Of a stretch of DNA of 64,000 nt, positions 11,868-22,004 are shown in pieces. Both the position numbers and the translations under genes were made by a program. Source of the stretch: Saccharophagus degradans 2-40 (GTDB lineage Bacteria; Pseudomonadota; Gammaproteobacteria; Pseudomonadales; Cellvibrionaceae); contig NC_007912.1 in assembly GCF_000013665.1 (NCBI RefSeq), positions 4,209,501 to 4,273,500 on the forward strand, in the 5' to 3' direction. The notes under the pieces are model-generated. The model worked only from the letters and a program-made list of their open reading frames with translations. It searched no databases and had not been told where the DNA came from. The stretch's first letter is position 1; each line of letters begins with the position of its first letter.

Positions 11868-12380
11868 ATGAAACACTGCAAACTAATTCGTTACCGCTTG
11901 CTTTGCGTTGTAGCATTAGTGGGCTTAACCCTAAGCGCCTGCGGCTGGCAAATACGCGGCAGCGAAAATATTGCCAGCAACGCCAATTTTGAAGGCAATG
12001 CGCTAAGCGTTAAATTTATGCAGCGCAACCCAGCGCTAATGCAAGTGTTGCACAATACTGTGCGCAGCAACCAACTGGCAATAAATAGCGATGCCAGCAC
12101 TAAACTGGTTATAGAGCGCGAGCGCCTAGAGAAACAATCCCTAGCGGTAACCGAAACTGGCGTTGCCGCCCAATACCAACTTATTCTTACTATTCACTAC
12201 CACGTGAAAACGGCCGACAAAACGCTGGTACCCTCCAACCAAATATCTAGCTGGCGCAGCTACGACTTCGACGCCAAGCAAATTGCCGCCAAGTCGCAAG
12301 AAGAACAAGCCCTTTTACTAGAAATGCGTGAAGAGCTGGTAAACCGAATGTTGCTGGCCATAAGCGATAGCGAAAACTAA
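11868..12380 (+). CDS. lptE: LPS assembly lipoprotein LptE
   Basis: A 170-residue outer-membrane lipoprotein that plugs the LptD barrel in LPS transport. The signal peptide ends in a lipobox LTLSACGW. The mature region begins GWQIRGSENI, typical of LptE, and contains the expected mixed alpha/beta sequence (KLVIERERLEKQSLAV, SWRSYDFD). It ends one base before the holA ATG, the conserved leuS-lptE-holA arrangement. Confidence 0.93.
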   Translation: MKHCKLIRYRLLCVVALVGLTLSACGWQIRGSENIASNANFEGNALSVKFMQRNPALMQVLHNTVRSNQLAINSDASTKLVIERERLEKQSLAVTETGVAAQYQLILTIHYHVKTADKTLVPSNQISSWRSYDFDAKQIAAKSQEEQALLLEMREELVNRMLLAISDSEN

Positions 12381-12381
12381 T

Positions 12382-13428
12382 ATGGCCCGCATCAACGCAG
12401 ACCAACTCGCCAGCCATATCAAAAACGCCCTGCCACCCGTTATTTTAATTACCGGTGACGAAGCCCTAGTGGTACAAGAAAGCTGCGATGCAGTGCGCGC
12501 CGCCGCACGCAAACAAGGCTTTACCGAGCGCGAGTTACACCACACCGATGCAGGGTTTTCGTGGGATCAATTATTACAAAGCGCCAACAGCTTAAGCCTG
12601 TTTTCTGAAAAGAAAATAATTGAAATACGCGTTACCAACGGCAAGCCCGGCGATGCGGGCAGTAAAGCGTTGGTTGAGCTGTGCCAAAAACCAAGCGCAG
12701 ACACTCTCATACTATTGGTATTCCCCAAAATAGATAAGCGCGCGCAAAACAGTAAATGGTTTAAGGCGTTAGAAGCTATTGGCTGTATTGTTACCGTATG
12801 GCCTGTTGGGATGCCGCAACTACCACGCTGGATAGATCAACGCTTAAAAGCTGCAGGGCTGCGCGCAGATTCCGCTGCCATAGATATTCTAGCCGCCAAA
12901 GTAGAAGGCAACCTACTTGCCGCCGCACAAGAAATTGAAAAACTTAAATTAGTTGCAACCAACGAGCTTATAGATAGCCAATTAATGACCTCCGCGGTAA
13001 TGGAGTCGGCGCGCTACGACGTATTTGGTTTGTTAGATAAAGCCCTGCTGGGCGATGCGCAAGCGGCAAGCCGCACTCTACTTGGGCTAAAAGGTGAAGG
13101 CACCGAACCTACCGTTATTTTGTGGGCCCTTACTCGCGAAGCGCGCATTTTAGCCAGCATTAAAGAAGCCACCGACGCGGGTGAGCACTTCGGCCAAGCG
13201 GCAAAACGCAATGGAGTGTGGGACAAGCGCCAGCGTTTAGTACAACAAGCATTAAGCCAGCAATCGGCAAAAAAATTACATATGCTACTGCGTAAATGCG
13301 CCCTTGCTGATCGCACTATTAAAGGTATGTCGCGCGGCGATGCTTGGGCAATATTGCTAGATATTACCTTGAGTTTAGCGGGGGTAGATAGCTTTACTCC
13401 ACGCACCCAACGGGCAATGATCCGCTAA
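12382..13428 (+). CDS. holA: DNA polymerase III subunit delta
   Basis: A 348-residue clamp-loader delta subunit that opens the beta sliding clamp. Recognisable segments are the N-terminal PVILITGDEALVVQE, LSLFSEKKIIEIR (clamp-interacting helix region, near residues 70-85), and the C-terminal DRTIKGMSRGDAWAILLDITLSLAG. Length matches HolA (343 in E. coli). The ATG lies one nucleotide after the lptE stop. This is the last gene of the left-hand core block. Confidence 0.95.
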   Translation: MARINADQLASHIKNALPPVILITGDEALVVQESCDAVRAAARKQGFTERELHHTDAGFSWDQLLQSANSLSLFSEKKIIEIRVTNGKPGDAGSKALVELCQKPSADTLILLVFPKIDKRAQNSKWFKALEAIGCIVTVWPVGMPQLPRWIDQRLKAAGLRADSAAIDILAAKVEGNLLAAAQEIEKLKLVATNELIDSQLMTSAVMESARYDVFGLLDKALLGDAQAASRTLLGLKGEGTEPTVILWALTREARILASIKEATDAGEHFGQAAKRNGVWDKRQRLVQQALSQQSAKKLHMLLRKCALADRTIKGMSRGDAWAILLDITLSLAGVDSFTPRTQRAMIR

Positions 13429-13526
13429 AGCTAGCTCGACGTCATATCAAATAACCACCTGTAACTACTAGTAATTACAAGCAACTACAATTACCTACAA
13501 ATAACCACAAGCAAGATAAATAACAC
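13429..13526. repeat. Low-complexity intergenic stretch with degenerate AACTAC/AATTAC words
   Basis: Between the convergent holA and response-regulator genes, bases 13446-13510 are built from variants of a short word (AACTAC, AATTAC, TACAA, AACCAC) repeated irregularly. It is A/C-rich on the + strand and forms no clear hairpin. It marks the junction between the core block and the accessory region. Confidence 0.4.
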
Positions 13527-14732
13527 CTAGCACCAAGGCCTAATGGTTTGCGATTCGTACCAGCTGGGCACCCACGCCTGCAACTCTTCTGCAGATTTAC
13601 TAGGGCAAAATAAACGCCCTTGATACGCATCTACATTTATATCTGCTAATGCCAGTAAATCTTCTGGCTGCACTACACCCAGCGCCACCAATTCAATGCC
13701 CGCTATTTGAGTTTGCAGCCGAATAGATTCAACTATAAGGCGCATAATTTTATCGTTGTGAATACCCTCAGTCATTTGGGCATTCAACTTCACCGCGCTA
13801 AACGGCATGCGCGTAATTTGCCTGAGGTTAGCGTAGCCCTGCCCGTAATTATCAAGCGATAAATTAAAACCATTAATGCTTAAACGGTGAATATTTTTAA
13901 GCTGCTTATCTTCCATTATCGCCTGGTTTTCTGGCACTTCTAATCGTAGGCAATCGAGTGGAACAGCATAGTTTTCCGCCAAATCGGCTAAGTACTCTGG
14001 CAGCGTATCGTTGTATAGCTGTTGAGCAGACAAGTTAATAGAAAAGCGACAGTCATTGCCAACCAAGTCTTTGAGGTTTGCCAAATCTTGACCGAGATTC
14101 TCCATTTGGCAGTCGAGAATTAAATCCATTAACTGGAATCGTTCGGCCACCGCAATAAAACGGTTCGCACCGATTAAGCCCTCGCCATTTAAATTTAATC
14201 GCGCCAAGCACTCAAAGCCAACCACTCGGTTATCAATAGAGCTAACTTGCGGTTGATAATAATTAACCATTTGACGAGCGCGCAGCGCCTCAAGCACATC
14301 TTTTCTGCGCAACAAAGGAACCTGAGAAGACACATTGGGCATTGAATTTTTTATGCGTCGCACCATAAAGGCGACGAGCGATTCATCAAAAGGCTTTTCT
14401 AATGAACCGAGTAGACGTAGGTGATAATTAGAAACTGCTTCGAGAGTAAGATTGATAGCGCGCGCACCAAGGGCAGAAATAATAACAACGCCACCTGCGT
14501 ACTGCATTTCACTCAGACGGTGCATCAACTCCAAACCGTCCATTCCTGGCATATGTAAGTCTATAAAGATTGCATCGTACTTTGCTGGTTGTTTCTCTAT
14601 TAGCGCTAGCGCTTCCTCACCACTTAAGCACCAGCTTGCCTTGAACACACCGTAGTCCAACAACTGCATTTCGAGCGACTGACAAATATCAACCGCGTCA
14701 TCTACGATTAATACGTGTAACCTTGCATCCAT
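13527..14732 (-). CDS. Response regulator with degenerate EAL domain
   Basis: A 401-residue cytosolic protein. Residues 1-125 are a CheY-like receiver with an intact phosphorylation site: acidic pair in VLIVDDAVD, D58 in FIDLHMPGMDG, S86 and K113 (LEKPF). Residues about 135-395 are EAL-like, but the catalytic motifs are eroded: EAL reads ECL, the NxS region survives (INLSAQQ), DDFGTG reads DNYGQG, and the K-x-D-R motif reads KLNA. A phosphodiesterase role is therefore unlikely; a binding or protein-interaction output is more plausible (inference). No histidine kinase is adjacent, so it is an orphan. Repeated elements lie upstream of its start. Confidence 0.85.
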   Translation of the reverse strand: MDARLHVLIVDDAVDICQSLEMQLLDYGVFKASWCLSGEEALALIEKQPAKYDAIFIDLHMPGMDGLELMHRLSEMQYAGGVVIISALGARAINLTLEAVSNYHLRLLGSLEKPFDESLVAFMVRRIKNSMPNVSSQVPLLRRKDVLEALRARQMVNYYQPQVSSIDNRVVGFECLARLNLNGEGLIGANRFIAVAERFQLMDLILDCQMENLGQDLANLKDLVGNDCRFSINLSAQQLYNDTLPEYLADLAENYAVPLDCLRLEVPENQAIMEDKQLKNIHRLSINGFNLSLDNYGQGYANLRQITRMPFSAVKLNAQMTEGIHNDKIMRLIVESIRLQTQIAGIELVALGVVQPEDLLALADINVDAYQGRLFCPSKSAEELQAWVPSWYESQTIRPWC

Positions 14733-15063
14733 AACTTTCTCCTTGAGCTTAAGTTATAGCTGCTAGCGCATACATTGTCCACATAAAATAAGCACTTAGC
14801 TTCACTTTGCTTACCGCCGCACACACTTATGCCGCACTCGGGAATAAGAAAACTAACATGTCTCTTATTCGGGAATAAACTTAGAATTAAAAACTAAAAC
14901 AAATGGGAAAAAGCAATAATTTTTATATTAGGTATTGGCTTCCGTGGGCAACTACAGCGCCACAGCCTTAGGCTGATTTTTATATGTATTGCATAGCGTT
15001 ACAAAACAGCCGGCACCGAGCAATAAACTAATTACACTCTGGCGCCGACCACAATAAAAGCAC
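14733..15063. other. Intergenic region upstream of the response-regulator/EAL gene
   Basis: This 331-base AT-rich stretch holds no convincing gene. A purine-rich GGAGAAAG (minus strand) precedes the response-regulator start. Direct and inverted repeats at 14839-14878 are listed separately. The right part is the 3' flank of the M50 protease gene; no clear terminator was seen there. Confidence 0.6.
14839..14878. promoter_or_regulatory. Paired CGGGAATAA direct repeats enclosing an inverted repeat (putative operator)
   Basis: CGGGAATAA occurs at 14839-14847 and again at 14870-14878, 31 bases apart (about three helical turns). Within this interval GAATAAGA (14842-14849) is inverted as TCTTATTC (14863-14870). 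It lies about 107 bases upstream of the response-regulator start, a position that fits a regulator-binding site. No factor can be named. Confidence 0.4.
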
Positions 15064-16158
15064 TTACGATGACAACACTTTTGTAGCAATTTCGGCCCCG
15101 GGTAAACCATCTAGAGCAATTAAAACAATCATAGCCAAAAATAAACCCACCACTAAAAAGTACCACCCCAAACTAAACAAAATACCGTAAGGGGTAAGCG
15201 GGGTTACATCTTGCTCCAACCCGACTCGCCAACCGGACAAGGTATCTATAACGCCCAACACAATAAAAAACACCAAAAAATAAAACCCAAACATTGCACT
15301 TAATACTGCACAGCCGGCAGAAAGGGTAAGCAATATTAACAGTGCCCAATAATTTCTGTACGAGAAAACAAGCGCTTTAATTACTCGACCACCATCTAGC
15401 GGGTGCACCGGCAGCAAATTAAACAGGTTTAATAGCGCGCTAATAGAGGCGACTAAACCGGCGAAGTGGCTGCCTGTAAACGAGTAAATAAGGTAAAAGA
15501 CCACTGTCATAATTAAACCATATACAGGGCCCATCATAGAGATATAAACATCTTGCCATTGAGACTTGTGCTTTTCGCCAATCGCCATACCACCAAAAAA
15601 CGGAATTAAATAAATACCTTTGGTGGGTATGCCAAACTTTTTCATACCGCGAATATGGCCATATTCATGGAACATAAGAATGGCCACCAATGCCACAGCA
15701 AATTGAGGCGTGAAGATTACGCTGTACACCCCAACAGATGCAGCTAACAAAGCCACCTTTACAACCTTTACCGTTTTAAGCAGCTTAAAACCAATGCCGG
15801 CAATAGCTAACCACTTACCTTGTGATCGCGACGTAGCTACACCTGTTGATTGCGGCGCAGCTAATACCTGCGCTTGCAACATGGAAGCGTCAACGTCTTG
15901 CAAGCTGGCCGCCCCCTGACCCACAAACGCATCGCTCAAATAAGCACGATAGCCCACGGCAGTTTCATCACCTACAACAGCTTGCAGCACAAGCTTAATT
16001 ACACCGTGCTCGTTAAGGTGCACACTTATTTCGCCGCTCGTCGCATCTTGAGATATTGCACAAGTAATGCCGTTTGCACGCACATCGCACAGTGCCATAT
16101 CGTCATTAAAATACAGGATAAACTCTTGACCAGATACATCGATGACACAACACTTCAT
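15064..16158 (-). CDS. M50 (site-2-type) membrane metalloprotease
   Basis: A 364-residue predicted polytopic membrane protease. Residues 1-115 form a soluble, beta-rich N-terminal domain with several cysteines and no counterpart I recognise. Membrane helices start near residue 133. The zinc motif is FHEYGH (H164, E165, H168), and the third ligand motif is NLLPVHPLDGG (D255). These are standard for M50/S2P enzymes that cut within membranes. The substrate is unknown. It is divergent from the GGDEF/EAL gene at 16367 and downstream of no obvious anti-sigma factor. Confidence 0.85.
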   Translation of the reverse strand: MKCCVIDVSGQEFILYFNDDMALCDVRANGITCAISQDATSGEISVHLNEHGVIKLVLQAVVGDETAVGYRAYLSDAFVGQGAASLQDVDASMLQAQVLAAPQSTGVATSRSQGKWLAIAGIGFKLLKTVKVVKVALLAASVGVYSVIFTPQFAVALVAILMFHEYGHIRGMKKFGIPTKGIYLIPFFGGMAIGEKHKSQWQDVYISMMGPVYGLIMTVVFYLIYSFTGSHFAGLVASISALLNLFNLLPVHPLDGGRVIKALVFSYRNYWALLILLTLSAGCAVLSAMFGFYFLVFFIVLGVIDTLSGWRVGLEQDVTPLTPYGILFSLGWYFLVVGLFLAMIVLIALDGLPGAEIATKVLSS

Positions 16159-16366
16159 AAAGCAACTCTATTACCTATAATTAAGAGATGCGCATCTTAC
16201 CACGCACGCACATTAAGTTGTGCTGCCCGTGTGTAACCTATAGAAGCCAATAAAAGCCCAGACTATTTGCATGTAATCGCCAGCTAAGGTTGAATGGCAG
16301 TAGTTAAAGCAAGTGAAATATAAGCAACGAGTTAGCCCAAGGCCCCCGACTAAGGAAGCAAAATAC

Positions 16367-18271
16367 ATGCAGATCCCGTCAAAACTGGCTCTTCCTATTG
16401 GATTTATTGCTTTTTATTGTATTGGTTTAACGCTGTTCGGTTGGGCCAACTACACAACTCATTTTCAAACTCTGCTAGATCATGCAGACCAAAAGCTCGC
16501 CCTAGCGGCAACGGCTAGCGACAGGCTATTACCCGCGAAGCTACACAGCGCTCCACTAGTGCAACATATGTCGCGTGCCGAAGAAGAAGCAATAGCCAAA
16601 ACCCTCACAAGCTTTGCGCAAGAAATGCAGCTTGCCTACGTTTACACCCTAGTACAACACCAAGGCAAACTGCGATTCACAAGCTCGAGCGCAGCGCCAG
16701 GAGAGTTTGAAAGCAAACAGTACAAGCTTATATACTGGAGCGAATACGACGATGCCAGCCCTCAAATTAATAAGGCGATACAAACCTTAAAGCCAACCAG
16801 CGCAGAATATACCGACCAATGGGGGTCTTTCCGCTCGTATTTTTTACCGCGCATAGCCGAAGACGGTACGGTATACATAGTGGGCGCAGATTTAGATATT
16901 TCTGCAGTACATGCACTGGCAATGGAAAGCATGCAACGCGCTGTGGCGAATGGTGTATTGCTTACCATTTTATGCTTGCCCTTTATTTTAATTGCCCGAC
17001 GTAATTTTTTAGCAAATATCGCCCTGCGCGAGCAGGCATACTTTAAAGATCCGCTCACACACTTACCAAACAAAAATCAATTAGAGAAAGACCTTGCCAC
17101 CTGCTTTCACCCTCATTTAGTAATGCTAAATATCGATCGATTTTATTACGTTACTAGCTCTTATGGACAAGCCTTTGGCAATATGCTGCTGTGCGAGTTT
17201 GCCTACAACCTTGCCAATTACACCCACCCTTCACTTAAAAATATGCGCGTTTATCATATTCACAACGATGAGTTCGCGGTACTTGTTGATCAGCACTTTC
17301 ATAACGAGCAAAACCTACACGTTTTTAACGACTTTTATAACTGTGTAAGCCAAACCCAATATCGCATGCCAGACGGCAACATGATTGCTTTGGATTTGCA
17401 TATTGGTGTTACCGCAGAACTGGACGACCCTTTGGAGCTAGCTCAGCTCGCATTGCGCAAAGCCCAAGAAACCAACACCAGTATTATTTTTTACAATTCG
17501 ACAGAATCTCTACCAGAAAGCTACCTGAGCAATATTAAAAAAATACAGCTAATAAAAGACAGTTTCGAAAACAACCGTGTAATAGCTTATTTTCACCCCA
17601 TTGTGGATGCACGCACTGGCAATATAGAAAAATACGAAGTACTGAGCCGAATAGTCGATGACGCGGGGAAAGTAATAATGCTGCCCGATGAGTTTGTTCC
17701 ACTTATGCAGCGCTCGCGCAACTACGGCCTACTTACCTTAAGCATGCTGCAGCAAGCTATAGACATATCCCGCGTAGAAAAAGTCGAGCTCTCTATTAAT
17801 TTTTCTACCCACGACATTATCGACCCAGAGCTGGCAAATAAAATTGTCAAATTAGTATCTCAATCTGGTATTGCTAAACAACTGCATTTTGAACTTTTGG
17901 AAACCGACAGTTTGGTAGACGAGAAAAGCCTAAGCCAATTTATAATGCGTTTAAAAAGGCTAGGCTGCCGAGTAGGGCTTGATGACTTAGGCAAAGCTTA
18001 CTCCAATTTCGACAGACTAATGTCTCTACCCATAGACTTTGTGAAAATTGACCGAGGGGTAATGGCACGCTTAGAGCAAGATACCGATGCACAGGAAATT
18101 ACCCAAAAAATAGTGCAGTTTGCACGCACCAAAAAAATTACAACGGTTGCCGAATATTGCTACACCCCAGAAGTGTGCAGGCTTGCAGCAAATTTGGGCA
18201 TAGACTACCTACAAGGCCACTGGCTGGCAGAGCCAGAAGCACACATTAACCGCAAGGTGAGAGCCTTTTAG
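16367..18271 (+). CDS. Membrane sensor with degenerate GGDEF and intact-looking EAL domain
   Basis: About 634 residues. A hydrophobic segment near residues 6-26, a periplasmic region to about 195, and a second hydrophobic segment (VLLTILCLPFILIA) give an inner-membrane sensor topology. The GGDEF-like domain (DPLTHLPNKNQL onward) has HNDEF at the active-site loop, so cyclase activity is unlikely. The EAL domain keeps key residues: EVL in place of EAL, NFS, FELLETDS, LDDLGKAYSN, KIDR and VAEYC. It is probably a c-di-GMP phosphodiesterase (inference). The ATG at 16367 is chosen over 16313 because TAAGGAAG sits 8 nt upstream and the hydrophobic segment follows at once. Confidence 0.82.
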   Translation: MQIPSKLALPIGFIAFYCIGLTLFGWANYTTHFQTLLDHADQKLALAATASDRLLPAKLHSAPLVQHMSRAEEEAIAKTLTSFAQEMQLAYVYTLVQHQGKLRFTSSSAAPGEFESKQYKLIYWSEYDDASPQINKAIQTLKPTSAEYTDQWGSFRSYFLPRIAEDGTVYIVGADLDISAVHALAMESMQRAVANGVLLTILCLPFILIARRNFLANIALREQAYFKDPLTHLPNKNQLEKDLATCFHPHLVMLNIDRFYYVTSSYGQAFGNMLLCEFAYNLANYTHPSLKNMRVYHIHNDEFAVLVDQHFHNEQNLHVFNDFYNCVSQTQYRMPDGNMIALDLHIGVTAELDDPLELAQLALRKAQETNTSIIFYNSTESLPESYLSNIKKIQLIKDSFENNRVIAYFHPIVDARTGNIEKYEVLSRIVDDAGKVIMLPDEFVPLMQRSRNYGLLTLSMLQQAIDISRVEKVELSINFSTHDIIDPELANKIVKLVSQSGIAKQLHFELLETDSLVDEKSLSQFIMRLKRLGCRVGLDDLGKAYSNFDRLMSLPIDFVKIDRGVMARLEQDTDAQEITQKIVQFARTKKITTVAEYCYTPEVCRLAANLGIDYLQGHWLAEPEAHINRKVRAF

Positions 18272-18396
18272 CCCTAAAAAAGAAAATGTGATAATTCTGT
18301 GAGGTTTTACTATTAACAATCGCGTAGGCTAAAGCCCAAATAAGCACACTACCAAACCCTATACATGCAATTAATCACGTAAGAGATGGGCGACGC

Positions 18397-19389
<993 letters not shown>

Positions 19390-19465
19390 TTATATATTTG
19401 CACGGCAGGCAGGCTACACCCGGCCCTCCCTGTAAGCTGTAAACTAATCGCTGTCAGCTATCCCT

Positions 19466-20209
19466 TCACCATTTCATCTTATATTCCACACCCACCGCAT
19501 GATTCACTTCGCTATCTATGCGATATTGATTGATGCGGTATTCGTAGATAGCGTAGAAATTTTCTACTATGCGCCAGCCAACTTGGGTTTCGCTAACAAT
19601 AGGGTTAGAAGGAAAGGTAGGAGGCAAATCTTCATTAAAAGTGTGGTCGATAAAACCCGCCACATACAAGCGCTTACTTATAGCCGGAAAAGAGAAGGAA
19701 TAGGCATGCTCTAACTGCCACTCATTTGCGTCTGTATCGTCAAACTGCACGGCGTGTAAATTAATGGACCATTTTGCGTGGATACGCTGAAAGAATTGCT
19801 CAAGGTGGGAGGTATTATTTAAGCGCCAGCGCACCCCTAAACGTGTGCGATCATTATCTTCACTGCTGCGCATAACTTGCTGCAGGGTTAAATCGAGTGG
19901 CGATGTTTCTGCCACTTTCCAGCGTAAATTTAATTCGCTGTAAAAATTTACTGTATCCTGCAGTTCATTTTCATTTTGCTGGTTATAAAAATTAATAAAC
20001 CCAAAATAACTAAATCTATTTGGCAACCCAGAAGCCATATTCAAACTGAATACGCTATCGTTCTCGGCCTTACTTAAGTAGGGGTAAAAATTAAAATCCA
20101 ACATCCCCCCGCCACTATTTTTTACCTCACCAGCCGAAGCCAATACCGAAAGAAACGCCACACACCCCAAAACAAAATACCTTTTAAATATCATCCACTG
20201 CCTACCCAT
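19466..20209 (-). CDS. Predicted outer-membrane beta-barrel protein
   Basis: A 247-residue exported protein with a signal peptide (ending near LASAGEV). The mature part is a run of amphipathic beta strands alternating with short turns, rich in Tyr/Trp/Phe (FNFYPYLSK, FSYFGFINFYNQ, FYAIYEYRINQYR), and ends in an aromatic-rich strand (VGVEYKMKW). This is the pattern of a small barrel of about 10-12 strands. I cannot assign a substrate. An alternative Met five residues in (MIFKRYF) would also suit a signal peptide. It is convergent with the lipoprotein gene and downstream of the GGDEF-EAL gene. Confidence 0.7.
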   Translation of the reverse strand: MGRQWMIFKRYFVLGCVAFLSVLASAGEVKNSGGGMLDFNFYPYLSKAENDSVFSLNMASGLPNRFSYFGFINFYNQQNENELQDTVNFYSELNLRWKVAETSPLDLTLQQVMRSSEDNDRTRLGVRWRLNNTSHLEQFFQRIHAKWSINLHAVQFDDTDANEWQLEHAYSFSFPAISKRLYVAGFIDHTFNEDLPPTFPSNPIVSETQVGWRIVENFYAIYEYRINQYRIDSEVNHAVGVEYKMKW

Positions 20210-20258
20210 ACACCACTCTCACCCTGCGTTCTGTACGCTGCAATCTGTAAACTAGCCC

Positions 20259-22004
20259 CTAAACAATAAAACAATCGCCATTACTATCTCTAAATACTTT
20301 TTCACTATAGAGCAGCTTTAACAGTTCATTTTCACTGAGGGGTTTGCAAAAATAATAGCCCTGCACTTGATCACAACCTTGATCGTACAACCAGCGAGAT
20401 TGCCCTAAGCGCTCTACGCCCTCTGCTACTACAAGCATAGACATATTATGAGCAAGGTCGATAATCGATTTGGCGATAGCGCCATCGTCTAGCTCGGAAC
20501 CCACGTCGTGAATAAATGTGCGGTCTATTTTCAATTTATTTACAGGGAATTTTTTAAGGTAGGATAAAGAAGAATAGCCAGTACCAAAATCATCAATAGC
20601 AATAGAAAGCCCTAACTTATTTAGATAGCCCAGCGTTTGCAACACCTCGTCGGTATCTTGCATAGTTAGGCTTTCGGTTATTTCCAGCTCTAAATATTGC
20701 GGAGGAAGTTTACTTTTATTTAACGCCTCTACTACCGTTTCGGCAAAGTGGGCTTGCCTAAATTGACGTGCCGATAAGTTCACTGCCACCTTACCTAAAC
20801 TCAACCCCTGCTTTAACCAGTGATGAAAACGTTCACAAGCATGAGCAAGCACCCATGCACCCACCTCTTCGATTAAACCTGTTTCTTCTGCTAGTGGAAT
20901 AAAATCTAACGGCGAAATAACGCCCTTAGTTTTATGCTGCCAGCGAATAAGTGCCTCTAGCCCAATAATTTTGCCAGTGCGCAAATGTACCTGCGGCTGA
21001 TAAAACAAAATAAATTCATCTTGCTCTAGTGCGCGACGCAAATCGTTTTCCATTAGCAGGGCATCGACTGTGCGCTCGCTCATTTGTGCGGTATAAATTT
21101 TATAGCGATTTTTACCTTCGCTTTTTGCTCGCGCCATGGCTTCATCGGCGTGCTTAAGCAGCAAATCGATTGAGTCGCCATGAATAGGAAACTGACTTAC
21201 CCCCAAGCTTGCGGTACAGGTAATTTCGTGACCGCAAATATTTAACGGCTGACCAATAGCGTTTAAAATTTTATCTGCAATTTTGGTTATGTGATGAGGG
21301 TTATCCACCTTATCTAACAGCAAAATAAATTCATCGCTACCCAAGCGGGCTACGGTGTCGTTATCACGCAATACATTGCGCAATATTTCAGATATTTGAA
21401 TTAGCACATCGTCGCCGGCACCCACACCTAAGCTATCGTTTATATTTTTAAAACGATCAATATTCAGCATCATCACCGTTACGCACTCGCGATGCACACG
21501 GCCGTAATCTATGGCTCGGCGTAACTGTTCATACAACTGCGCGCGATTAGCCAAGCCGGTTAACGGGTCAAATTGCGGGGGTGAAGTATTGGTGGGGGAA
21601 GTTTGGCAAACCCCAAGCGTACAAATAAGCTCGGTGCGCCCCTCTTCTACTGCTGGCACTTTAAAGCGGTGTATTTCATAGATGTGCTCGCTGCCGTCTA
21701 AATAACGCAGCGCTTGCATAAAAACAGTATCGTGAGGGTTGGCTTGTTTAGTTAGCGAGAGACGTAAAGGCGCAGGGAACAAGCCGGCCTCAGTATCACT
21801 CTCAACCGTATCCCCAGCTCCATCTAGCAATTCAAAATGGCCATTGGAGAAGATTAGCGCCCCTTCTGTAGTAGCCAGTGCCATTAAAGCGGGCATTTTA
21901 CCCGCAAGCACTTCTAACGAGGCACTGGGAAAGTCGAATTCAAACGCTAAACCACCGTGCAAGCTTGCGCGACTGGCTAGTGATGGAGGGTTAGTTTTTG
22001 GCAT
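20259..22004 (-). CDS. GGDEF-EAL c-di-GMP protein with PAS-like N-terminus
   Basis: A 581-residue cytosolic protein. Residues 1-140 form a PAS-like sensor region without membrane helices. The GGDEF domain (DPLTGLANRAQLYEQLR onward) carries GSDEF at the active loop, with an RxxD inhibitory site (RDND) five residues before it. The EAL domain has full catalytic motifs: EALIRW, NLSARQF, LEITES, IDDFGTGYSSL, KIDR and VAEGVE. It is likely a c-di-GMP phosphodiesterase, perhaps with allosteric or residual cyclase function given GSDEF. It is one of three c-di-GMP-type proteins within 8.5 kb. Confidence 0.88.
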   Translation of the reverse strand: MPKTNPPSLASRASLHGGLAFEFDFPSASLEVLAGKMPALMALATTEGALIFSNGHFELLDGAGDTVESDTEAGLFPAPLRLSLTKQANPHDTVFMQALRYLDGSEHIYEIHRFKVPAVEEGRTELICTLGVCQTSPTNTSPPQFDPLTGLANRAQLYEQLRRAIDYGRVHRECVTVMMLNIDRFKNINDSLGVGAGDDVLIQISEILRNVLRDNDTVARLGSDEFILLLDKVDNPHHITKIADKILNAIGQPLNICGHEITCTASLGVSQFPIHGDSIDLLLKHADEAMARAKSEGKNRYKIYTAQMSERTVDALLMENDLRRALEQDEFILFYQPQVHLRTGKIIGLEALIRWQHKTKGVISPLDFIPLAEETGLIEEVGAWVLAHACERFHHWLKQGLSLGKVAVNLSARQFRQAHFAETVVEALNKSKLPPQYLELEITESLTMQDTDEVLQTLGYLNKLGLSIAIDDFGTGYSSLSYLKKFPVNKLKIDRTFIHDVGSELDDGAIAKSIIDLAHNMSMLVVAEGVERLGQSRWLYDQGCDQVQGYYFCKPLSENELLKLLYSEKVFRDSNGDCFIV

